Shown: positions 40,220 to 47,109 of the stretch, piece by piece
Position numbering within the stretch: position 1 is the first letter of the stretch
Layout: the number at the start of each line of letters is the position of its first letter
Source: Streptomyces chilikensis
Lineage (GTDB): Bacteria > Actinomycetota > Actinomycetes > Streptomycetales > Streptomycetaceae
Length of the DNA: 64,000 bases
Direction: 5' to 3'
Assembly: GCF_001642695.1 (NCBI RefSeq)
Contig: NZ_LWCC02000005.1
Location: 1,349,682-1,413,681 of the forward strand
Notes under the pieces: model-generated
Databases searched by the model: none
The model's input: only the letters and a program-made list of their open reading frames with translations
Told to the model about the DNA's origin: nothing
Translations under genes and position numbers: made by a program

Positions 40220-41238
40220 CTCTCGACAGGACTCCCCTCGACAAGGTGCGGCTCGGCGGCGCGGACGGCCCGGAGATCGGCGTCCAGGGGCTGGGCTGCA
40301 TGGGCATGAGCTTCGCCTACGGGCCGACGGACGCCGGCGAGGCGCGGGCCACGCTGGAGCGGGCGCTGGAGCTGGGCGTGACGCTGTACGACACGGCCGA
40401 CATGTACGGGCTGGGGGAGAACGAGAAGTTCATCGCGCCGTTCGTCGCCGCGAACCGCGACGCGGTGACCGTGGCGACGAAGTTCGCGATCCAGCTGGAC
40501 CCGGAGCGGCCGCAGTGGCGCGGCATCCGCAACGACCGGCCGTACATCCGCCAGGCCGTCGAGGGCAGCCTGCGGCGGCTCGGCGTCGAGGTGATCGACC
40601 TCTACTACATGCACCGTCGTGACCCGTCGGTCCCCATCGAGGAGACGGTCGGCGCGATGGCGGAGCTGGTGGAGGAGGGCAAGGTCAGGCAGCTCGGCCT
40701 GAGCGAGGTGACCGGGCCGGAGCTGCGGGCGGCGCACGCGGTGCATCCGATCGCGGCCCTGCAGTCGGAGTGGTCGGTCTTCAGCCGGGACGTGGAGCGG
40801 ACGGCGGTGCCGGCGGCGGCCGAGCTGGGGGTGACGCTCGTGCCGTACTCGCCGCTGGGGCGGGGCTTCCTCACCGGTGCGGTCACGTCGGCGGGGGAAC
40901 TGTCGGCCGACGACTTCCGGCGCACGCTCCCCCGGTTCACCGAGGAGAACGCGGCGCGGAACGCGGAACTGCTCGCGCCGCTGCGGCAGATCGCCGAGGA
41001 CCGCTCCCTCACCCCGGGGCAGGTGGCGCTGGCCTGGGTGCACACGCAGGCGGAGGTCCACGGGCTGACGGTGGTCCCGATCCCGGGGACGCGCAGGCCC
41101 GCGCGGGTGGAGGAGAACACGGCGGCAGCGGCGGTCCGGCTCACGGAGGACGAGCTGAAGCGGCTCGAACCGCTCGCGGAGCAGGTCGCGGGCGACCGTT
41201 ACCCCGACATGAGCACCTCGTCGGCGGGACGCGAGTAA
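40216..41238 (+). CDS. Aldo/keto reductase
   Basis: A 340-residue NADPH-dependent (beta/alpha)8-barrel enzyme. The catalytic Asp/Tyr pair is in LYDTADMYGLGENE, the Lys in VATKFAIQL and the His in YYMHRRDPSVP; the cofactor motif PIPGTRRPARVEEN is near the end. It resembles YakC/AKR13-type reductases. The substrate is unknown; coupling to a MerR regulator suggests aldehyde or electrophile detoxification. GTG 40216 overlaps the MerR stop. Confidence 0.93.
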   Translation: MTLDRTPLDKVRLGGADGPEIGVQGLGCMGMSFAYGPTDAGEARATLERALELGVTLYDTADMYGLGENEKFIAPFVAANRDAVTVATKFAIQLDPERPQWRGIRNDRPYIRQAVEGSLRRLGVEVIDLYYMHRRDPSVPIEETVGAMAELVEEGKVRQLGLSEVTGPELRAAHAVHPIAALQSEWSVFSRDVERTAVPAAAELGVTLVPYSPLGRGFLTGAVTSAGELSADDFRRTLPRFTEENAARNAELLAPLRQIAEDRSLTPGQVALAWVHTQAEVHGLTVVPIPGTRRPARVEENTAAAAVRLTEDELKRLEPLAEQVAGDRYPDMSTSSAGRE

Positions 41239-41293
41239 CCGGAGCGGGCCCGGGGGCCGTCGCCCCCTCGGTGCGCCGCGTGCGCGGTGCGCA

Positions 41294-41335
41294 CGTGCCC
41301 CGGAACGGCTGTTCCGTCAGCCGTTCCGGGGCACG
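41294..41335. terminator. Bidirectional terminator
   Basis: A perfect 18-bp stem (41294-41311 with 41318-41335) with a 6-base loop lies between the convergent aldo/keto reductase and Rieske genes. Confidence 0.85.
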
Positions 41336-41429
41336 CCCACGCGCGGCCGGCTGACGGAGGGGCGGGGGCGGTGGGGCCGCGCGTGTCCTCCCGCCCGCCG
41401 GCCGGGCCGCCGCCCACGCCCTCACCCGT

Positions 41430-42374
41430 CTAGCCCGCCCCGATCGACTCCGATTCCGCCGGGGCCGGACGCTCCTCGTCGCCCTTCCGCAGGGCCACCT
41501 CGACGTGGCCGTCGACGACGCGGGTGTCGAAGGCGGGCTGCGGGGCGGTCGCCGGGCCGCGGACGTTCCAGCCGTCGGAGAGGCGGAAGACGCTGCCGTG
41601 CCAGGGGCACTCGACGCATCCGTCGGCGACGGTGCCCTCGGAGAGCGGGCCCGCGAGGTGGCTGCACCGGTCGGCCAGCGCGTGGACGGTGCCGCCCGTT
41701 TCGCGGACCACCAGCACCGGGACGTCGTCCACCATGCGGCGCACCGGGCGGCCGGCGGGGAAGTCGGCCACCGGGCCGACGCGGTGCCAGCCCTCGGTGA
41801 CGAGGTGCGGGACCTCTTCCGCGTGGTTGGCGCCGGAGGCCTGGCGGTAGGCGAGGTGGCCGCCCAGCATGCCGCCGATCCCGACGGCCGTCATGCCGAG
41901 GAAGCCCAGCACGCGGCCCGCCGTGCTGCCGTCCGCGTCGCCCTTGCGGCGGCAGGCGAAGGAGGCGGCGTACAGGCCGATGCCCACGGCGTTGGTCATG
42001 GCGTGGACCAGGCCGACGCGCTGCTGCTGGCGGTGCAGGTCCGCCCAGTCGACGGCGCCGGCCAGCGCGGCCGGGGCCGCCGCGGCCAGGCCGACGCCGA
42101 CCAGCAGGCGCGCCTCACGGGCGTGGCCGGGGCTGAGGTCGAGGACGGCGGCGGAGAGCCAGCTGCCGATCGGGAGCTGCACCATCAGCGGGTGCACCGG
42201 GTGGCCGAGCCACCTGCCGTGCAGGGCGTCCCGGCCGCTGCCGAGCGGCAGGGCCCGGACCCGCTCGCGGAGCGTCTCGATCAGGGCGTCCGCCCTCGGG
42301 TCGCGCTCCAGGCGGTCCAGCAGCCACAGGGTTCGGTTCTGCCGCAGTCGGCGGCGACGAGGCGTCGTGGTCAT
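41430..42374 (-). CDS. DUF2231-Rieske [2Fe-2S] fusion protein
   Basis: A 314-residue protein. An N-terminal DUF2231-type membrane domain (about 55-185, HPVHPLMVQLPIGSW and four helices) is joined to a Rieske domain. Cluster ligands are Cys237/His239 (CSHLAGPL) and Cys256/His259 (CPWHG). It probably passes electrons at the membrane; the partner is unknown. The start is ATG 42374. No oxygenase or reductase gene is adjacent. Confidence 0.9.
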   Translation of the reverse strand: MTTTPRRRRLRQNRTLWLLDRLERDPRADALIETLRERVRALPLGSGRDALHGRWLGHPVHPLMVQLPIGSWLSAAVLDLSPGHAREARLLVGVGLAAAAPAALAGAVDWADLHRQQQRVGLVHAMTNAVGIGLYAASFACRRKGDADGSTAGRVLGFLGMTAVGIGGMLGGHLAYRQASGANHAEEVPHLVTEGWHRVGPVADFPAGRPVRRMVDDVPVLVVRETGGTVHALADRCSHLAGPLSEGTVADGCVECPWHGSVFRLSDGWNVRGPATAPQPAFDTRVVDGHVEVALRKGDEERPAPAESESIGAG

Positions 42375-42440
42375 GGCCGCCGGGTCCCCGCCGGGACCTC
42401 CGGCAAACGGACCGGCCGCCACCGCCCCGGCGCCCGGCCG

Positions 42441-43235
42441 CTACCGCCCCGGCTCGATCAGCGGGGCGAACGAGTCCAGCACGCGGTGCAGTCCGAACGC
42501 GTAGGCGTGGTCCGGGTCGAGGGCGCTGCCGTGGGTCTCGCCCACCGTCGTGCCGACGCGTGAGGCGAGGGGGTAGGCGGCGGGGTCGAGGACCCGGTCG
42601 AGCAGCGGGGCGTTGGCCTCCCACCACTCCTGGTCGTCCATGCCGCCGTCGCCGCGGGCGGCACGGGCGTCGGCGGCGGTGCGGGCGTTGGCCTGGACGA
42701 AGGTGAGCAGGTGGGTCAGGCAGTCGTCCATGGTGACGTCGTCGAGGCCGAGTCCGTCGAACGCCGAGAGTTCGTGCTCGTACTTGGCCATCTGCCCCGG
42801 CCCGAGCGGTGGCCGGACGGTGGAGACGGTGGCCGCCCAGGGGTGGCGGGCGAAGAGCGCGCGGTTCTCGTCGGCGACCGCGGTGACCCGGTCCCGCCAG
42901 GGGCGCCCGGAGGTGTCGGTGCGGGGCATGCGGGCGTAGGCGGCGTCCAGCATGAGGTCGAGCAGTTCGGCCTTGCCGGGGACGTAGGTGTAGAGCGTCA
43001 TCGGGACCACGCCGAGGTCGCCGGCCAGCCGGCGCATGGCGAGCGCGTCCAGTCCTTCGGCGTCGGCGATGCGGGTCGCGGTGTCCACCACGACGTCGAC
43101 GCTCAGTGCCCGGCGAGGGCCCCGGCGGGGGGATGCGGGCGCGTCGGCCTTCGGGTCCCCGAGGGTGTGGCGCCACAGCAGGCGCAGGGTGCTGGCGGGG
43201 TCCCCCGCGCTGGTTCGTTCGGTCGGCACGTCCAC
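42441..43235 (-). CDS. TetR family regulator with TetR_C-like domain
   Basis: A 264-residue protein. The helix-turn-helix (LDALAMRRLAGDLGVVPMTLYTYVPGKAEL) lies near 59-90 after a 45-residue lead-in, followed by a long ligand-binding domain. It is divergent from the VOC gene, and a palindromic site lies between them, so it probably represses both. The start is GTG 43235, with GGGGAAG just upstream. Confidence 0.9.
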   Translation of the reverse strand: MDVPTERTSAGDPASTLRLLWRHTLGDPKADAPASPRRGPRRALSVDVVVDTATRIADAEGLDALAMRRLAGDLGVVPMTLYTYVPGKAELLDLMLDAAYARMPRTDTSGRPWRDRVTAVADENRALFARHPWAATVSTVRPPLGPGQMAKYEHELSAFDGLGLDDVTMDDCLTHLLTFVQANARTAADARAARGDGGMDDQEWWEANAPLLDRVLDPAAYPLASRVGTTVGETHGSALDPDHAYAFGLHRVLDSFAPLIEPGR

Positions 43236-43254
43236 ATCTTCCCCGGAACCATTG

Positions 43255-43283
43255 CTGTACGCTGTATAATGTACGTCGTACAG
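43255..43283. promoter_or_regulatory. Palindromic operator between tetR and VOC genes
   Basis: Outer arms CTGTACG (43255-43261) and CGTACAG (43277-43283) are inverted. An inner odd palindrome TGTACGTCGTACA spans 43270-43282. TATAAT at 43265-43270 overlaps the site, a good position for repression of one or both divergent promoters. Confidence 0.65.
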
Positions 43284-43333
43284 AGAAAGCCCGCCAGATC
43301 CGCCGCAGCCATGGTTCCGCCCAGGAGGCCCCC

Positions 43334-43723
43334 ATGAAGATCACCGCATGCGCCGTCTCGCTGAACGTCGAGGACGTCTCCGCCTCCAGCGCCTTCCTCA
43401 AGGACCACTTCGGATTCCACGAGGCGATGGCGGCCGACGGCTTCGCCTCCCTCACCCGTGACGACCTCGCCATGAACGTGGTGTTCCTGCGCCGGGGCCT
43501 GGAGTCGCTTCCGGCCGACCAGCGCGACGACCACGCACAGGGCCTGATCCTGGCCTTCGAGGTCGACGACCTGGAGGGCGAGCTGGCCCGCCTGGAGGCC
43601 GAGGGCGTGACCGTGACCATGCCGCTGACCGAGGAGGAGTGGGGCGAACGCGCCTTCCAGGTCCGCGACCCCAACGGCGTCATCGTGCAGCTGGTCGACT
43701 GGAAGGGGAGCGCGGCCGCCTGA
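43334..43723 (+). CDS. VOC family (glyoxalase/bleomycin-resistance-like) protein
   Basis: A 129-residue vicinal-oxygen-chelate fold of two beta-alpha-beta-beta-beta modules. Features are SLNVEDVSASSAFLKDHFGF at the start and FQVRDPNGVIVQLVDW at the end, with a probable metal-binding Glu/Gln. Members bind or modify small electrophiles or drugs. AGGAGG lies 5 bases before ATG 43334. It is divergent from the TetR gene that likely controls it. Confidence 0.92.
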   Translation: MKITACAVSLNVEDVSASSAFLKDHFGFHEAMAADGFASLTRDDLAMNVVFLRRGLESLPADQRDDHAQGLILAFEVDDLEGELARLEAEGVTVTMPLTEEEWGERAFQVRDPNGVIVQLVDWKGSAAA

Positions 43724-43755
43724 CCCCTCGGGGCGGTCGCCCGACCCCTCGCGCG

Positions 43756-43796
43756 CGGCGCCGGAGAGCCGGACGGACGGCTCCCCGGCGCCGTTT
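43756..43796 (+). terminator. Terminator after the VOC gene
   Basis: A 15-base arm (43756-43770) pairs with 43779-43793 with one mismatch, and is followed by TTT. The remaining 43797-44121 interval has a 7-bp hairpin (43996-44012) and a conserved-looking leader before the M23 remnant, but no gene. Confidence 0.7.
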
Positions 43797-44121
43797 CCAA
43801 GCCCTCCGGAAGCGGTCCGGCGGTGAGGTGGCCCATAGGGCCCAGATCACTTACTAAGCCGGATAGAAGGACGGGGGCGGGGCCTCGAGTGTCGTTCCGG
43901 CCGTCCGGGGACACGTTCCGGCCGCCCTGCCTGCACGTTTCCGTTTCATTCCGATTTGTGACGTTATGCGTAGCCATCTCACTCTCTGCGCCTCTTACGA
44001 AGAAGCTTCGTAGATCACACCTTTGTCACCCGGCTGGAGTACCGGTTACCAATGAACCCGTCGCCGGGCACCGCCCCGGTCCACCGGCGGCAGTCCCGAT
44101 CTCCGAGCCAAAGGGTTCCGC

Positions 44122-44393
44122 ATGTTCCAGCGCGTCACGCTCCGCACCTCCGGTACCTCCGCCCTCCGCACCCGTGCCGCGGTCGTCGCGGCCGGCCTCG
44201 GAGCCTCGGTGGTACTGGGCGCCGGGGTCGCGACGGCGGCCGGCGCTCCCGAGGCGGTCGCCCCCCAGGCGGTCGCCCAGGCCAAGAAGGCCGTGAAGCC
44301 GAGCTGGGTCGACCCGGTCCAGCACTACAAGCTGTCCGCGAGCTTCGCCTCGACCCGGCCCAGTTCCTCGCCTCCAAGGGCGTCAAGATCTGA
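44122..44393 (+). pseudogene. M23 peptidase with internal deletion
   Basis: The frame opens with an Ala-rich Sec signal peptide (MFQRVTLRTSG to VATAAG, about 40 residues), then SWVDPVQHYKLSASFA, the stretch that precedes the catalytic domain in Streptomyces M23 endopeptidases. The next bases switch frame and encode RLDPAQFLASKGVKI and a stop (44346-44393), resembling the last residues of M23 proteins (DPVAFLRAHGV). The whole zinc site (HxxxD, HxH) between them is missing. The original frame instead runs on to 44415. This is a deletion remnant, still with signal peptide and leader. Confidence 0.65.
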
Positions 44394-44457
44394 ACCGGTG
44401 ACCGGTGACCGGTGACGCGCGGCGGCGCACGGTGGGGAGACCCCCGCACCAGGTGAA

Positions 44458-44494
44458 CGAGAGGCCCTCCGGCACGACGCCGGAGGGCCTCTCG
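44458..44494. terminator. Hairpin terminator
   Basis: A perfect 16-bp stem (44458-44473 with 44479-44494) with a 5-base loop follows the M23 remnant and precedes the next gene. Confidence 0.75.
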
Positions 44495-44598
44495 TGCGTC
44501 CGGTCGCGCGGCCGGGCCCGCCCGCCCTCCGGTACCGGTCTCATCTCACAGTGCACGAGGGCCTGCCGGGCGGCCCCGGCGGGCGCATACTGGCATCA

Positions 44599-44820
44599 AT
44601 GACAAAGTCAGCAGCACCCAAGCGTCATCTGCCGACCAGCCCCTTCAAGGCCCCGGTCGCGCCGCCCCTCAAACACTTCGCCGTGGGTGACCGGGTCACC
44701 CACGACCTGTACGGCCTCGGCCGGGTGATCGGCATCGAGGACGGGATCGCCGCCCTCGTGGACTTCGGCCCGTCGCAGGTGCGGGTCCTGAGCCCGTACG
44801 CCAAGATGAGCAAGCTCTAG
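44599..44820 (+). CDS. Small conserved protein with KOW/CarD-like beta core
   Basis: A 73-residue protein. After a Lys/Pro-rich lead (APKRHLPTSPFKAPVAPPLK), the core FAVGDRVTHDLYGLGRVIGIEDGIAALVDF resembles the Tudor/KOW-like strand set seen in CarD-type RNA polymerase-binding domains, without the helical part. The ATG at 44599 follows CATACT by only 8 bases, so the mRNA may be leaderless. The function is unknown. Confidence 0.8.
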   Translation: MTKSAAPKRHLPTSPFKAPVAPPLKHFAVGDRVTHDLYGLGRVIGIEDGIAALVDFGPSQVRVLSPYAKMSKL

Positions 44821-44862
44821 AGCTCCGTCGCCGTCACCGCCGCCGTGCCCGGCCAAGGCACC

Positions 44863-44886
44863 CGGGCCCGCGGCCACGCGGGCCCG
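44863..44886. terminator. Hairpin after the KOW-like gene
   Basis: A 10-bp perfect stem (44863-44872 with 44877-44886) with a 4-base loop lies 43 bases past the stop codon, just upstream of the next small gene. Confidence 0.55.
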
Positions 44887-44908
44887 TCAACGAACGGGAG
44901 ATCCCCTC

Positions 44909-45088
44909 ATCGAACTGTCCTCGCTGTTCTCGGCCCCCGACGGGGCATCCCAGCAGCGCGCCGCCGTGGCGTCGCCTCCTCCGGCGACCCAGCCGTTCCA
45001 GGCCCCGGACTTCGGGGAGGACGAGACCCTCTGGCTCGACGACGCGCAGCCCTTCGTTCCGGAGGCCGGGGCCACCCGGCGGGGCTGA
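44909..45088 (+). CDS. Small peptide gene with non-standard start
   Basis: A 60-codon frame ending at TGA 45086-45088 has strongly GC-biased third positions, as real genes here do. It reads IELSSLFSAPDGASQQRAA, then a Pro/Ala stretch and an acidic, Trp-containing end (FGEDETLWLDDAQPF). A ribosome site (GGGAG, 44896-44900) sits 8 bases before codon ATC at 44909. No ATG, GTG or TTG exists there; the first usual start is GTG 20 codons in. It may start at ATC, or be a start-codon mutant. It lies 203 bases before the Hsp90-like gene. No RiPP or toxin motif was recognised. Confidence 0.45.
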   Translation: MELSSLFSAPDGASQQRAAVASPPPATQPFQAPDFGEDETLWLDDAQPFVPEAGATRRG

Positions 45089-45291
45089 CCGCCACGCGCC
45101 CGCCCTCGCCGCGGGGCCGGGGAACGGCGTCCGGGCGGCGGAGGCGGGGGCAAGGGCGGGGCGGGTGACGCCTTCGGAGTCACGCACGCCCGCCGGGGCG
45201 CGGCACGGTTTTTCGGCCGCGGGTGTCGGTTACCCGCTCTACTGTTCTCCCTGTTCGAGAGCCCGGAAGGGCGGATGGGGGGAAGAACCAG

Positions 45292-47109
45292 GTGAGTCAG
45301 AGCTTCCGCGTGGATCTCCGCGGGATCGTCGATCTGCTGAGCCACCACCTGTACACCAGCCCGCAGGTGTACGCGCGGGAACTGCTGCAGAACGCGGTGG
45401 ACGCCATCACCGCCGCGCACGGGGCCGACGCCGGGCAACGGGGCGTCGGCCGGATCGTGGTGGAGTCGGCGGACAGCACGGGGGACGGTTCGCTGACCGT
45501 CACCGACAACGGCGTGGGACTGTCCGAGGCCCAGGTGCACGAGCTGCTGGCGACCATCGGCCGCAGCTCCAAGCGGGACGAACTCGGCTTTGCGCGCCAC
45601 GAGTTCCTCGGCCAGTTCGGCATCGGCCTGCTGTCCTGCTTCATGGTGTCGGACGCCGTCGAGGTCACCACCCGCCGTGAGGGGGAGCCCACCGTGCTCT
45701 GGCACGGCGCGTCGGACGGCAGTTACACCGTCCGCACCGCCGGGCCCGGCGAGGAGCGCCCGGAGACCGGCACCACGGTCACGCTGCGGCCGCGCCGGGG
45801 CAGCGAACACCTGCTGACCCGGGCCTCGGTGACCGAGTTGGCGACCCGCTTCGGCGGACGGCTGCCGCACGCGGTCACCGTGGACGGCGTGGGGATCACC
45901 GGCGGACCGGCGCCCTGGGACCGTCCGGAGGACGAGACGCCGGCGCGGCGGCGGGCGCGGCTGGAGGCCTACTGCCAGGAGGTGTTCGGGTTCGCGCCGT
46001 TCGACGTCGTGGACCTGGAGACCGCCGAGGCCGGCCTGCGCGGCGTGGCCTTCGTGCTGCCGATGCCGGCCAACCCGTCGGTGCCGGCCGCGCACCGGGT
46101 CTACCTGAAGCGGATGCTGCTCTCCGAGCGCGCCGAACGGCTGCTGCCAGAATGGGCGTTCTTCGTGCGGTGCGTCGTCGACACCGCCGAACTGCGGCCC
46201 ACCGCCGGCCGGGAGGCGCTGTACGAGGACGCGCTGCTGGAGTCCACCCGCGACGCGCTGGGCGACGTGCTGCGGACCTGGCTGGTGCGGCTCGGCCGCC
46301 AGGACCCCGCGCGGCTGCGGGACTTCCTGCGCGTGCACCACCTCGGCGTGAAGGCACTGGCCCTGCACGACGACGAGATGCTGCGGCTGGTCGCCGACTT
46401 CTGGCCGATGGAGACCAACGTCGGCCCGCACACCCTGAGCGAGTTCCGCGAGCGGTACGGCCTGGTGCGCTGGACCCCGCTGGTGGACGAGTTCCGCCAG
46501 CTCGCCCCGGTGGCCGCCGCGCAGGGGCTGGCCGTGGTCAACGCGGGCTACGTGTACGACGCGCAGATCCTCGAGCGGCTCGCCGCGGTGGAGCCCGCCC
46601 TGGAGACGGAGGTGCTGCGGGCCGCGGACCTCACGACGCACCTGGAGCGGCTGGACGCCGAGGAGGAACGGGCGCTGGCTCCCGTGCTGGCGGCGGCCGA
46701 GAAGGTCCTCGGCCGGCTCGGCTGCGACCTGCTGGTGCGGTCCTTCCAGCCGGCCGGCCTGCCCGCCCTGTACCTCTTGGACGACGACACGGCGTTCCGG
46801 ATGGACCTGCGGGAGACCAAGGGCCGGGTCGACGACGTGTGGGCGTCGATCCTCGGCAGCCTGGAGGCCGACGGCGAGCCACGGCCCCGGCTGGTGCTCA
46901 ACCACCGCAACGCGCTGGCCCGGCAGGTGCTGTCGCTCGCCGACCCGGAGCTGCGGGCCACCTGCCTGGAGGGGCTGTACGTCCAGGCCCTGCTGCTGGG
47001 CCACCACCCGCTGCGCCCGGCCGACACCGCCGTGCTCAACCAGTCCTTCCTCGGCCTGATCGGCCGTGCCGTGTCCGCGTCCGCCACCTCCCCGGGAGAC
47101 GACCGATGA
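45292..47109 (+). CDS. Hsp90-like GHKL ATPase family protein
   Basis: A 605-residue protein. The N-terminal ATPase has the N-box RELLQNAVDAI (catalytic Glu30, Asn34, Asp37), TDNGVGLS (Asp72), GRSSK and the lid motif GQFGIGLLSCFMVSD. The middle domain (about 220-430) resembles HtpG, with VYLKRMLLSERAERLLPEWA and TAGREALYEDALLES. It is divergent from house-keeping HtpG and lacks any MEEVD-like end. GTG 45292 has GGGGGGAAG upstream. Its stop overlaps the TPR gene (ATGA). Confidence 0.88.
   Translation: MSQSFRVDLRGIVDLLSHHLYTSPQVYARELLQNAVDAITAAHGADAGQRGVGRIVVESADSTGDGSLTVTDNGVGLSEAQVHELLATIGRSSKRDELGFARHEFLGQFGIGLLSCFMVSDAVEVTTRREGEPTVLWHGASDGSYTVRTAGPGEERPETGTTVTLRPRRGSEHLLTRASVTELATRFGGRLPHAVTVDGVGITGGPAPWDRPEDETPARRRARLEAYCQEVFGFAPFDVVDLETAEAGLRGVAFVLPMPANPSVPAAHRVYLKRMLLSERAERLLPEWAFFVRCVVDTAELRPTAGREALYEDALLESTRDALGDVLRTWLVRLGRQDPARLRDFLRVHHLGVKALALHDDEMLRLVADFWPMETNVGPHTLSEFRERYGLVRWTPLVDEFRQLAPVAAAQGLAVVNAGYVYDAQILERLAAVEPALETEVLRAADLTTHLERLDAEEERALAPVLAAAEKVLGRLGCDLLVRSFQPAGLPALYLLDDDTAFRMDLRETKGRVDDVWASILGSLEADGEPRPRLVLNHRNALARQVLSLADPELRATCLEGLYVQALLLGHHPLRPADTAVLNQSFLGLIGRAVSASATSPGDDR

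Noticed and set aside
43960-44121. Possible c-di-AMP (ydaO) riboswitch upstream of the M23 remnant
   Set aside because: Such switches precede wall-hydrolase genes in Streptomyces, but the conserved GGGGTGAAT and CAGCTAACCTC blocks are not present. Only a short 7-bp hairpin and a GATCACACCTTTGTCACC-like stretch are seen.
46152-47105. A 999-codon extension of the TPR gene upstream
   Set aside because: The extra part is Gly/Ala/Arg-rich and overlaps the well-supported Hsp90-like gene in another frame. The ATGA overlap at 47106 fixes the start.
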